Source: Fasciola hepatica (Eukaryota > Platyhelminthes > Trematoda > Plagiorchiida > Fasciolidae). From it: DNA of 64,000 nucleotides. Shown one piece after another: positions 34,000-45,452 of the stretch. The position numbers and the translations under genes were made by a program. The stretch spans positions 685,001 through 749,000 of the forward strand of contig CANUEZ040000104.1 of the NCBI GenBank assembly GCA_948099385.1. The letters are read 5' to 3'. Positions within the stretch are counted from its first letter, which is position 1. The number at the start of each line of letters is the position of its first letter. The notes beneath the pieces were generated by a model that did not search any database, was not told the DNA's origin, and saw nothing but the letters and a program-made list of their open reading frames with translations.

Positions 34000-35030
34000 A
34001 CTAGATCTCCTTCTACTTTCCCCACTAGAAAGACGCCTGATAATTTTGAGCCTTCGACACAGACGGCTGGTTGCTTCATCGCTTCTTCTCGAGTCCCCAT
34101 TGCTTTATCATCACACGCGCCTCCTGCCTCTTCACAACCGTCCTCTGCCTCCTCGTCTACTCCCGCACTAAACCCTTCAAAATCTGATCCCATTGCTTTT
34201 GATCTAGACATTTCCGCTTCTCCCCTGTTACTGCCACCCAGTAAAAGACGCCAACTATTGCCTCGCTCTCCTACCTCACCACCTGTTGGGTACACCCCCA
34301 ACCCTCATCAGCACTCTGTTCCCTCCGGTGATAAACTACTCGCCGTCCAGAGGAATGGGTCTAACAGTCTTCCCACCCTTCTCACAAACCCCTACTTCAT
34401 TCAACTGCTTCTTATTAAATCAACTAGCCCTAACTCACAGAATAAGGTTTCGACCTTAGAAAATACCCCTTGCTCCAATGCATTGGTGATCCCTACAATT
34501 TCACCGCGCTCACTGCCTGTCAATACAAAATACGGCCTCCACACGCCGTCCACTCTGCTCCAAGTCGTACTCCTCACCTGACAACTATCTCTACTGCTCC
34601 CGCTACCAGCTGCTCCATATTTGGTGTTCTACCCAACTTCAGTTACCCCTCTCACAGCGTGCAGCCTAATCTGCCACCCCACGCCCCTATTCCTCACACA
34701 TTTTCAACCCTGCCCTCTGCTGTACTCCTCAAACAATACTCAATTCCGACTGGCCGATATTTCTCCACAGCTCCTAATCACCCCTGTCTGATATCGACCC
34801 GCAAACCCCACATGTTTTTCCCTTTGCTCCGACATTTCCCCTCCGTTGATGCCCAGTTTCACCACCCCTCAGCAGTTTCTCTCACGGCAAAATATACTCC
34901 AGCTTGGCTGGAAGCCACCCCATCTGAACCTCCACTAGCCTCAACATCAACATATTCCCCTTTGACCCTGATCTCCGCTCCCTCAGATCGCGATAGCCTG
35001 CCTCCCTCCAACTTACACTACCCTCCTGAT
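34000..35030 (+). pseudogene. Proline/serine-rich ORF1 tail (copy B)
   Basis: Overlapping frames 34258-34581 and 34470-35165 (231 codons) are very rich in Pro, Ser, Thr and His. The second frame runs straight into the endonuclease start ('YLALFNSRSILDKLPHLNKF' at about 35050-35110). Confidence 0.6.
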
Positions 35031-35039
35031 GTGCCTATA

Positions 35040-35760
35040 CCACCTCCCACAGATGGCATATATTTAGCCTTATTCAACTCGCGTTCTATTCTTGACAAAC
35101 TCCCGCACCTAAATAAATTTGTCTCCATAAATATTAACGACATTGTCCCAATAACGGAATCCTGACCGTGTGAAAGCACTCTTAACGATCAAGTATCTTT
35201 GGTAGAGTACAGTCTTCTGAGGACCGACAGACCGAACCAGCGTGGTTGTGGGTGCCTAGCCTACGTCAAGGAAGTCTACACCACGACCTCTCTTTTACAT
35301 ACGGCTCTCGGTTCTATTCCCGAGTCTCGGTGGTTCACTATCAATCTCCAGAGCAATGTTCTTCACATTGACTGCGTGCATCGCTCCCCAAATTCCCCCA
35401 GTTCCTTGTTTCCAATTCTCAATAAGTCTTTCGAATACCTCTAGTTCCCTCCTTCCGGAACCAAACCTATTACTGGGGACTTAAATCTCCCTCAAATTTG
35501 TTGGCCTTACCCCCTCGGCTCCTCCCAATCTTATGGACCTGATCACTAGCATTCGTCTTGGTGGCTGGACACAACATGTTGTCGAACTTACCAGAAATGG
35601 GAACATACTAGGTCTGGTATTTACTCATAACATACCTCCCATCGACTTGTCCGTAGCACGAAATTCCCCCGGCAGTGACCATAAAATGGTTATCTGCCAT
35701 CAGCCACTCGGTGGCCCACCTAATCCTGCACACCACTTCAAAAATGCATTCCTATGCAGA
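35040..35760 (+). pseudogene. Apurinic-type endonuclease (copy B)
   Basis: The domain starts 'LALFNSRSILDKL', then 'IVPITESW' (catalytic Glu block), 'GCGCLAYVKEVYTTTSLLH', 'HIDCVHRSPNSP', 'ITGDLNLPQICW' (the G-D-x-N/L block) near 35470-35510, and 'GSDHKMVI', the terminal S-D-H catalytic block, near 35672-35695. These are the ordered motifs of APE endonucleases of CR1/Jockey-type elements. Stops at about 35162 and 35442 and two frame changes disable it. Confidence 0.85.
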
Positions 35761-35769
35761 AACTGAATC

Positions 35770-37800
35770 TTGCTAGTCACTCTTATTCGCCAAAAGGGTC
35801 GGGGTGAGTATTTCCTCACCCGTAACCCTCAGGTTGCTGCGGATGTTTTCCACTCCTTCTCCGACGGTCTGAGAAAATTGTCTAATAGTTCCCAGGCTGT
35901 ACCTAAAAAGAGGTCGCCTGTCTCGCCACTCCATAAAAAGTATCATAAACTTCTCAAACAACTACATAATTCCAACGACTTTTCAATTTTTATTCGTTTA
36001 AACCGCCTCGTTACAATTATTCAACGAAAAGATGGCACTCAACTTCTTGACAAGAAGCCAAAGCATTGAGTCATCCCAGAAAGTCGCAACTTCTCTCTAT
36101 GTTGCATAAGAATAGAAGCGCTGATGCTAAGGCCGACTTCCGACTTCTGATTCTGGATTATAACTCATCTATCAACTCCCCACCTTGTATAGCCGAAGAC
36201 TTCAATGCATTCTTTGCTTCAGCCATGGCTCCAGCAACTGTCATTGCCCCTCCCCCATCTTCACCACTTACTGACTCTGTCCTTTCTACGATACCCCTTG
36301 ATGCCGGGAGTATGTCTAAGCTACTATCCAATAGCAAACCCGCCCCTCGATTAGGCCCCGATGGCTTACCACCAGCTGCACTTGTCAATGGTGGACCGTA
36401 TCTCCTCTTGTTGTTGCTTAACCTTTCCACTCTTTCACTCAATGGTAGCACCGTACCTGATAATTGGAAGCGCCCGGTAATCATTCCCATTCATAAAAAA
36501 GGAACTTCACATGAGGCTTCCAATTATGGCCTCATAAACCACACACCACTTTATCCAGAATATGGGAAAAAATAGTTGAAGACCATATTAATAACCACTT
36601 ATTAAGCCTCAACCTTATTAATGACAATAAACTTGGATTCCTTCTTTCACGGTCCTGTATGACTTGTCAGTGATATTTTCTGAATCTCGTCAACGACTCT
36701 GTTGAAGGTGGGAAATCTTTTGTCGTTCCTCATCTTGAATTATCTAAGGCATTTGATCGTGTACCTCACCCTTACCTTTGAACAAATCTGTGGTCATTTG
36801 GCATTGTTGATCCACTACTTTCTTGGTTCTCACCTTACTTATCGCATCGTTCGCAGGTAATCTTGATTAACCAGCACACCTCCAACCCTAAGTCTGTTAC
36901 TAACGGTGTTATTCAGGGCAGTGTTTTGGGCCCCCTGCTTTTCCTCCTATATATAAATGATATGTTTCCGACAATACTTAGTGGCACGCCGTTTTTGTTC
37001 GCGGACGACATTAAGATAGTCTACACTTTCTCGCCTGGCAACCTCAGTACTACTATTCCTAAAATCTCTGCTGATTTAGCCGCTCTTGATGAATGGTGCT
37101 CAACCTGGGCGATGAAATTCTTTACCGATAAGTGTATCTTTCTTAACACAAATGCCAGGTTCCTCCTGGTTCCTTATGCATCAGCGGTTCACCCATGGAC
37201 AGCCAGGCCTTAGTAATAGACCCTGGCTTAAGTTATTCTTGCTCTTTGAACTTCTCGGAACATGCTGTCTTCCAAACTGCGAAGGCTAAAAAGTGTCTTG
37301 GTCTTCTGTTCAGATCCTTTCAGCTTAGGGAGAGCATTCCTTACATGTACAAAGTACATGCCAGACCCCTTCTCGAATATTTTTCCCTAATCTCCACTAG
37401 TATGAGAAAATCCGACAGGATTATTATCGGATGTATTTAAAAAAGATTCACAAAGCAGCTTATCGGTTGGTCGTCCAACTTAAACTGCAGGGAGCGATGC
37501 TTATCTCTCAAAATCTAACCATTGTGGCTTCGTCACATCAAGCTAAATTTCGTATTTTTGTATAAGCTATTGACCAAGCAATCCTATTTCTCTAAACAGT
37601 TGTGCTTCACCCCGGATACTGGATGGTCGCCCCGTAATAAACACTATACTGTTACCACACCCTCGCGAGGACTGTTCCACGCTCTAAGTTCTTTCTCTTC
37701 ACGTACTCCAGAATCCGGAATAAACTTCTTTTGCACATCGGATCTTCTTAGTCAAAGTATGCATTTGTGCATACCACTGATAAATTCTTTCCTGTCCCAA
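35770..37800 (+). pseudogene. Reverse transcriptase (copy B)
   Basis: ORF 36066-36575 has 'RLGPDGLPPAALVNG' and 'VPDNWKRPVIIPIHKK'. After frame breaks come 'KLGFLLSRSCMTCQ' and 'ELSKAFDRVPHPYL', then ORF 36863-37213 with 'GVIQGSVLGPLLFLLYINDM' and 'FLFADDIKIV' (intact F-A-D-D catalytic box). The thumb and C-terminal part continue in 37195-37440 ('KKCLGLLFRSF', 'RPLLEYFS') and 37522-37800 ('LWLRHIKLNFVFLYKLLTKQ'). At least four frameshifts or stops; not functional as it stands. Confidence 0.88.
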
Positions 37801-38227
37801 ACTTTTGCGCTTATTCATCGCTCACATAACCGAGAGAAAAGCTTACGAGGGAAGCCTCGACGTTTAGGCCAGTGCTCTGCTTTCTCCCTTTGCCTTATCT
37901 TCCTAAGTAACTTCATTGCTTTTGAAATTCTGATTGCTCTGTCTGACCGCTTCTCCTGGACTTCGCCTTCGACATATGTAAAGCATGTCTGCGTCCACTA
38001 ACTGTTTTTCCATACCAACTTATAGGATCCTCCGAACTTAACTTTGAAATAAATCCTTCCAGATGCGTTCGCATTTATAGAGATCACCATAATACTCCCC
38101 AAAGACTGTCAGTATGCCTCATCCGCTCCACAGTTTATCACCTTCATTTAGTCATATCGCTTCTGCGGTCCTGAAACCAACCTTAACAAAGCTATAAAAA
38201 CTGCATCTGTAACCAACCCCTGATCGG

Positions 38228-38280
38228 CTATATATATACATGTATACATGTAATATGTATATACATATATACATATATAA
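38228..38280. repeat. TA-rich microsatellite
   Basis: Imperfect TATATACATG-type array. Confidence 0.9.
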
Positions 38281-38780
38281 ACACTCATTACTGTCCTGTA
38301 CTTATTAACACAGGCATGGTGAGTAACTCAACACTCCTCGATATCTCTCAGCTTACAACGCCTCTTTTCCGCACCAGGTCCCACCATATACACTTCTCTC
38401 ACCACATCTGCGATTTTGAACAGGAAAATCCAGTGTCATTTATCTCACTTAGCGTGGCTCACTAACTGAACTCAACACCCAGTTATGAAGTCACCAATTC
38501 TGCCCCCACCCTATCTCCCAGCTAAGTTTCTTCAGTAGTTTCATGCAGAACTTAGTCTTTCTTTCTGCTGAATGACTACTATAGGCGAAATACTAGTTTT
38601 ACCATTGAAAGTTTTAGCCACACGTAGGCGTTTCCTTTTTAAGTCTTACGTTTCATGGCATCAATCCGTTTTGGGATCCGCTGCATCGATGAGCCCGTGC
38701 TTCACTTTTGTTCTTCTTTCCGTTAACCGTTGATCCTCAGCTGGGCTGTGCCCAGACTACGTCTTTCTACTTCATTTCTC

Positions 38781-39380
38781 TTGCCACAGTCTTTTGCGTC
38801 CGACCGCTTTCGCATGGCCCGTCTGATGATCGCACCCACGTGTACAGCTATATACACATATATACCTTGGGTATGCCCCACTGACGTCTCCCCTCCCTCC
38901 TCATTAGATAGTGCCATCTTACACCATAATTCGCACACAGTGAATAAGATAAAAAAGGTTCGTCCTTTAGTGATAGGCGCTCTCCTTCACCTAATTAGTA
39001 TTAGACCCCAATTTGCCACAGTCCTTTGCGTCCGACTGCTTTCCCATGACCAGTCTGGTGATCGTACCCACGCATACAGCTATTTACATGTATATATAAA
39101 TATCTATCTATGAATTATATATGTATATATATGTATATATATACATAAATATTTATATATATACATATGTATATATATATATATATGTATATACATATAT
39201 ATACATATATATATGTATATATTTACATATATATACAACATGGGTATGCTCCACTCACTCTTCTTCTCCCTCCTTACTAGATCGTGCCATTTTACAAGAT
39301 AATTTGCACACATATGCATGTGATTAATAATTTAAATAACCGTTTCGTCCTTTAGTGATAGATGCTCTTCACTTAATTCC
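38781..39380 (+). repeat. Tandem duplication, two units
   Basis: Unit 1 begins at 38781 ('ttgccacagtcttttgcgtc') and unit 2 at 39013 ('ttgccacagtcctttgcgtc'), offset 232 bp. Both proceed through 'gatcgcacccacg'/'gatcgtacccacg', a TA-rich array, 'gggtatgc', and 'cgtcctttagtgatag'. The array is short in unit 1 (near 38850) and about 150 bp in unit 2 (39088-39238). Confidence 0.85.
39088..39238. repeat. TATATACA-type microsatellite
   Basis: About 150 bp of TA/TATG/TACA-rich repeat inside unit 2 of the tandem duplication. Confidence 0.95.
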
Positions 39381-42362
39381 TGTCTCAGGCTAGAACACAG
39401 CCGTCCCATCCTGCTTTTCTTGCGCTTTTCTCGTATAATGGAGTCTTGCCACGCAGGTTACCATTCTTCAGTAACTAAGCGTTACTTATCTGCGCATATG
39501 CTCATGGTAAGTTAAGACCCCATTCCAACCGGAATCCGTATACTTCTGATTTCTCATGACCCCGCGAAATACCAGCGCGTTTGCTTTCACATGAAAAATC
39601 CTCGCTTTAACACCCAGTGTTTTCCTTCCTTTTCAATGTTTGCCGTCCTTGACCACAGCTGGTGAACCGACCAGGCTACCATCTTCCTATTTTCCCATTC
39701 TTCTTCCAGATCGTACCCTCTACTATTATTTAATTCCTAGTTACCAAATGGGCACCCTCTCCGCATCAACCACCGACCCGATATCTCCCTAAATCTCTAC
39801 TATCACCCAGGTACCCTAGAAAGCTACCAGTCTCCGTCTAGGGATCCGTAATTGACCGGCCCACTGGCTGAAAGATAACTTATTGTTCGGATAACAAAAT
39901 GTTCATTTTCTAGTTTCCATTAAAACGATAATCTTAACCCACAGCTGGAACACTCTCCAGACTGCCGCACTCTTGATCTCTTTCAGATAGCATTGGTTAC
40001 TTGGGTAGCCATCGGCCAGCTCGACGTTAATCCCGGATTACCGTAAGGACTAGACGGTTTGATCGATGGTTTAAACCTATACTCTCCCCTGTTGACGTTA
40101 TATGGGGCACCTTAAGCGGAGTAACAAACCCTCATGAAAGTCTCATTGGAAAGCAGAGGTGAATACTGACACCAACCATGAACCCACATCAGCTCAACTT
40201 CTTTTCCCAATAATCCATTGAAACATTTCAATCCTTTCCGCGTTGCGGTACAAAACCAATGACCGGAACCCAGCCCTCGCCGCTGTCTACTTCGTCAAAC
40301 CAGCCCCTTTTACCTGCTACCCTCAACATTCTACTTGCCATCACCTACAACCAAGGTCTTTATGAAACAGAATACCTGCCACCTGCAGCCAACCAGAATC
40401 TGGCTAATAGCTTTTTATCACATGCAAAAACATTTTTCCTTTACACTCTTCCCACTTCTGCGTAGCCGCATCAGTAGCGCTAGTCTTCACTAATCCGTTT
40501 ATTTGACGGCTCTTCTTTGAAAGTCCTTTATGCCTCCATACACCATTCATGCTCTTCAAAAGTTCACTGAAATCCTTGTGAAGCTTTTCGCCTTCATGTG
40601 AATTTCCATATGACTCTGAAGTCACCTGCACAAAAAGTCCATCTTTTTATCACCCTCGACTCACTTGCATTTATTTCCCATGCTTCCTCCACAATTAGTT
40701 ACCCAATGTTGGATCAGTGTTCTATATTTCGCTGGCATCTCTGACTGCACGTTGATAGCCCCATGCGTACTTTACTTTTAATCTTGTTCTTTGGCATCTC
40801 TTCCGCCCGGTGACCGTCCAGTCATCGCTTACATCAGCACTCCCGCGTTCTTACAGCTATGCCCACCGCCCTCACCGAATTTGAAACTGGTTTATAATTC
40901 CCGTTTTAACCATTACCACTTTAGTTCACTCAAACTCTACATGACTTAACTGATGTATTTCGGTTGCTGTGTGATTCATAAATTTAGAAATTGTGAATAT
41001 CACACATTGGCGTATACTGCTGTATTCTCTGATCCTGCCTTGTGCATGTGTATTGTCCACTGTCAAGAAATATACAGTATTCATCATTCAACATAACAAT
41101 TCTCACTGCGTGGTGACTGTCGCCCGATCCGCTTCACTATTCCCACGCCCGCCATTGCTTTTTTCTACTCTTGTGGCTCTGTCTAGCTTCTAATCTCTAT
41201 TCACTCGGTGCCTGCCTATGCTGACAAAGCTCATTGGCCGCATTCTAATGCCTCACCACCTACCATTTTTTATGTCCTTTCTTGACCTCCCTTCTCATAA
41301 CTCCTGTCATTACGCACCAAACCCACCCGTGCCTATGACCAATCCCCATTAGGAACTCGCGGTTCCCACACCTGCACATTTTGCAGCCCCTTTTATCATC
41401 AATTCACCACCACCATGTTTCCCTCGTCTGACTCCATAATTCCTCTGCCGATATTTCCACTAGGATTCACCCCGTTTGGCATCTTTCGACTCGATACTAT
41501 TGCTCAACTTCTCGCAGGCACACAACTCTTCAGTTCCGTTCTCCAAACTCGGCTGCGCATACATTTCTCGTGCCCTTAATTCTATCTCAGGTTCACCTGT
41601 CTTAGTTCATCTTCTTTTTTATTGTTTTTATGTCTTCTTCCTGTTTTGTTTCCAGTAAAGCGATCTGACTGGTCGCTTCTTACCTGTTTCTCTTTGGCAA
41701 GCACTGTCACCTCTTTTTTCTAACATTGCTCGCCACGGGAAATTTCAATGCACCTTATAGGTTGCTCTAACTTTCCACGTTCCACCTAATGCAAAGCTTT
41801 AGCTGCGTCATGAATTTCACGTACAGTTTCAAGCTATACGACGGGCCATTTCCCAGTCCCCAAGGTTCCACACCTACTTGATTCTTTCCTACGTTATTCG
41901 CTGGTACAGCTGCTGCTTATTTGCACAGCAGTTAGCTTCACCTCCAAGTTGACTTTTTGCATTGATATTTTACACAGCTCCAGCCACCCTGTGTCTATTT
42001 GCTCCGCATTCCCTAGCCACTTCCACCGCCATCATCTAGCTGCGTGGCGTATGCACTATTATTTACACTTCGCTCATTCTATACAGTCCTCAACTGTCAA
42101 ACCTGCTTTAATCCAGTTATTAGATCCACTGTTCGATCTTTTCCTTCATATTCCCCCTTTTATCAACTTCTGCTCTCAGCCGTCAGCTCTGTCCTTCCAA
42201 AGTCGTTTCTCTCTGTTAAGCCAGCTTTTCCACCTGTCATAAACAAACTCATCATGATCTTTCTGAAGTATTTCTCCACCATTTGATTGAGCCCCACCTG
42301 CTCCTTCCAATAGCTGATATTTCCGTATTCTGTCACAGCTCTTCGCTCCCGCTCCTTCTTCA

Positions 42363-42390
42363 TTTATATATATATATATATGCATATATA
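42363..42390. repeat. Short (TA)n array
   Basis: TA array interrupted by one TGCA. Confidence 0.9.
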
Positions 42391-43030
42391 TTTGAATTTT
42401 CCCTCCGCATCCTCCAGCTCTTCTCCGGCCATCTCCTTTTCTATCATTCAGCTGCCCCTCATGATAGCGCCCATTCTGTCTGTATCTCCGCCTCATATCC
42501 ACAGCTTCTCAGTCCCCCTTGAGGCTGCTTCCATCGACCCACTCTTTACGTCATGCGTGGCTCGCTCTCTGTTTCTCAAATGGGTTTCGCACACTGACAC
42601 GGTCGTTATTGCAATGTAGAATTCTTCATTACAATTTTATCCCTTGTAAAGCAACCCGAATTTTTTTCCTTCATCCTCTCTCATTACCAATGTTTCCCGT
42701 GTCGAATTTAATTTTCCTCATGTAGAAACATTAGCCCTCAGTGGTCTCCAATTGGGCCAGTTAGATTCTCCATTTGACCTTAAATCAGAAGTTCACCGTG
42801 CATCCCTTTGAATACATCCTTCAGTTCACTTAAACTTGCTCCATTATTCTTTGTGATCCCACAATCACCCCCCCCCATCATCTCCCTTCTAATCCTACCT
42901 ACCCTGAGTCTTCCTAGAAGTCTTGAAGTAGTACACGAGTGCGAGGCTGAGGCCCAAAAGTTTCCAGACTATGTGATTACCTTGTTACGTGAATGCCACC
43001 AGTCTGCTTTGGGAGAGTTCACTGGATAAC

Positions 43031-44415
43031 GGGGCAACGGGAGAAAAAGTTGGGTTCTAAAATACAAACCTCGACAGTATCTTGCATCCGGTACTGCCGG
43101 TGGGCTGGAAAGTAAGCCACTGAACAAGGCAAAACCGTTCAGAATACTACCACTAACAGCATTGCCATTGAACCAGATGATGGATTACTGGAGGATATGG
43201 GGGTCCATCCCATCCAGCGTGGGTGGCACGAACGATCCAGTGTTAAAAAATCGATCGAAAATCAAACAAAGTATTTTTAAACCGGGCTCCACCCACGTCC
43301 TTGCCACGAACTATGCGTCGTCCTAACTTTCCATGAATTTGGTCTGTCAATTTTTTTCGCTTGGTAAAATTTGGTCCTGCTTTTCCCAAGGTTCCAGAGT
43401 CTCCAAAATAAACCAATATTCTAAGTAATATTACCATGGAATATTTCAACTCACCCGTACAATCTCGGGTTTATGGGGTCCAAAGCTTTCCGGAAATTCA
43501 AACGCGAATCTTCGAACCTCTCACCCGTCCCAAGTGTCCCAGTTCATTCATCACCTTGGTATCACGTGAAACAATCCAATAATAGAGCCAGAATAAGCAA
43601 CACTGGAATCTTTTACTCATTAAAATTCGATACGCCATCCGAACGCGAGTCCACTTGTCCCTCACATCCTTGGTTCCCAACAATGATGCCGAAGATCACC
43701 GAGAATCAATAAGTCAATATATTTGTCAGTATAACAGAACAATAAGGCGCGAGCCTACAAGGAGATTTTTCGCTCCGTTTTCTCTTCCAAGATTTCATTT
43801 TTCTTTCGATCGGTATCCAGCTTGAAATTGACTCTTCACCAGTTAAAGGCCTTCAAGTTGCGCTGCCTTTTTCTTCTGAATGATAAGGGTTATTGATCCC
43901 GAACCTAAACTCACCTTATTTATGGATTGCTGTTTCCTCCACATTCATCAACGTTGCCTGTCCATTTCCACAAAGCTTCCTCATGTCCCCTCGTTTCATG
44001 ATGAACTCCCTCTATTAGAATCGGGAATATCCATCATTCCGGGCCAGCTTCATCTCCGTAGAGAGCCGCTCTCTTCATATTCACCAAAGTTCACGGTTGT
44101 ACTCCCATTCATTTCTTTAACCTCTCCATGTCCATAACTTACTCCGTGCATAGAACCAGCAATAGGCTTCAGTTACCCACATCTTGCATTATTATGACTT
44201 ATAACGCATCCCTAGCGCTATATTTTCACGATATATTTTGTATTTTCACGGACCACCACCAACCAGTCGAATCCGAAACCAAACCGTATTTGCCGCGCAA
44301 ACCTTTATAATTTCAGTCGACTCAAACTATCTCTAGCTATATTGTTTTGCTTCTGACGACTCCACTCGCTTTCTTGAAATTCGTGTATAGTTCATTGTTT
44401 TGAGTAACGTTGTAC
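43031..44415. other. No recognisable gene
   Basis: Open frames of 68-85 codons at 43243-43449 (-), 43473-43712 (+) and 43880-44137 (+) have no motif that I know. No repeat structure visible. Confidence 0.5.
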
Positions 44416-44417
44416 AC

Positions 44418-44458
44418 CATGATCATGCGCTTGCGCATGCGTCTCGACCATGGTCGAG
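44418..44458. repeat. Cluster of three palindromes
   Basis: CATGATCATG (44418-44427, perfect), CATGCGC-TT-GCGCATG (44424-44439) and CTCGACCATGGTCGAG (44443-44458, perfect 16 bp) are packed into 41 bp directly left of the trinucleotide array that truncates the BEL 3' LTR. Confidence 0.85.
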
Positions 44459-44466
44459 AAATATAC

Positions 44467-44467
<1 letters not shown>

Positions 44468-44514
<47 letters not shown>
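44468..44514. repeat. (TTA)n microsatellite at the broken end of the 3' LTR
   Basis: About 47 bp of uninterrupted ATT/TTA repeat. It joins the BEL LTR exactly where the intact LTR reads TATTATTG on its sense strand. Confidence 0.97.
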
Positions 44515-44515
<1 letters not shown>

Positions 44516-44757
44516 CGATCACAAGGACTCAACAACGAGAAACCGAATAGCAGCGTGTGAGCAGACAGCACGTGCGTCACGCAGGTCCTGAACAAGGATG
44601 TGCCAAAGTAGCGCTCTGGGCGCGAACAAACAACAATTGGTCCAGGAAAACAACCAGTTCGTAAAGACAAGTCAATAGTGTATGGAAATGAGTGATGTTG
44701 GGAAAAAACACTGAATCGCGAGGGAAAAAGGGAGATTTTTCACGACCGGCTGTTACA
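44514..44757 (-). repeat. 3' LTR of BEL/Pao element, 3'-truncated
   Basis: Starts TGTAACAGCC at 44757 and matches the 5' LTR for about 244 bp. The last about 130 bp of the LTR are missing, replaced by the (TTA)n array and unrelated DNA. Confidence 0.92.
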
Positions 44758-44779
44758 CCGCCCACCAAAATCCTCCTGG
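44758..44779 (-). promoter_or_regulatory. Polypurine tract
   Basis: On the - strand 'aggaggattttggtgggcgg' lies directly before the 3' LTR start, the position at which plus-strand DNA synthesis is primed in LTR retrotransposons. Confidence 0.75.
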
Positions 44780-45007
44780 ATCCTTAGCAAAGTCAAAGGT
44801 TTGGTATAAAGGTACTGATTCTTCCTACCTGCCTAGACCCTGCTGTCAGTGCGCGCGTCTAATGCTCATCGTCGACGTTATACTACTGGTCGCACCTAAT
44901 CCATTGGATACATAGACGTGAGGTTAGTCTACATCTTCCACGAGACCAAATTACCGATGGCGGGCGTGAATGGTCGCATAGACGTTGTCCCCGTAAGGGG
45001 CCGTCCG

Positions 45008-45400
45008 GTCCTGGATGTACGTGCTTGAGTGTGTATGTGTGTGCGTGTGTGTGTGCCGGGGTTACAATAAAATCACAGGTATGACTACACATCAAAGGAG
45101 GACTTTCTGCAATGTCAACAAAAGACCGCGTGGCAAGAAGACGAGTAAATGTAGCATGTGTGTGTGACCTGAGCTCCACTACTTCCACAAATGCAAGGGC
45201 ATTCGGTAGCGTCAACAAAGGCAACCAAAGAACACTGTCACATGTAGGATGGGTTTACAGGATGTAGAGTGCGTCGTGCACGCGTGTATGTGTCGGGATG
45301 TATAATGGAATCGCACTCATCACCACATATCGGAAAGAACCTTCTGTAATGTCAACGAAAGGACCGCAAGCACCTTAACGTGTTTGACGGGGATTGTGTG
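45008..45400. repeat. Diverged tandem repeat in the BEL 3' non-coding region
   Basis: Two units about 240 bp apart: 'gttacaataaaatcac' / 'actttctgcaatgtcaacaa' (45061-45121) recurs as 'gtataatggaatcgc' / 'accttctgtaatgtcaacga' (45300-45359), each preceded by a GT-rich stretch. Confidence 0.8.
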
Positions 45401-45452
45401 GTATATATGGTGTTTCTTTATTCACCTCGATTACTGGTGTGAAAAAGGTTTA

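Larger units (their letters stand above)
33170..38225 (+). mobile_element. Long CR1-like family, copy B
   Basis: The most complete member of this family in the window: 5' UTR 33170-33369, ORF1 (33370-35030), apurinic endonuclease (35040-35760) and reverse transcriptase (35770-37800), then a 3' UTR. The order ORF1-EN-RT is that of CR1-type non-LTR retrotransposons. Frame breaks are scattered but long collinear stretches survive, so it is younger than copy A. Poly-A or simple-repeat tail not located. Confidence 0.85.
38226..43030. other. About 5 kb pyrimidine-rich, gene-free DNA
   Basis: No family motif on either strand. The + strand is conspicuously C/T-rich. The first about 550 bp match the 3' UTR of copy A ('tgatcctcagctggg' near 38730). 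It holds TA-rich arrays at 38228-38280, 39088-39238 and 42363-42390, and a tandem duplication at 38781-39380. Numerous 60-100 codon frames are compositional. Confidence 0.6.

Noticed and set aside
42044..42522. Clusters of 80-108 codon frames on both strands
   Set aside because: Produced by the pyrimidine-rich composition; no motif and no conservation between overlapping frames.
44392..44670. ORF containing a poly-Ile tract, and the similar ORFs at 22200-22400 and 50775-50981
   Set aside because: All three are non-coding BEL LTR sequence; the repeat tract is the TTA microsatellite.
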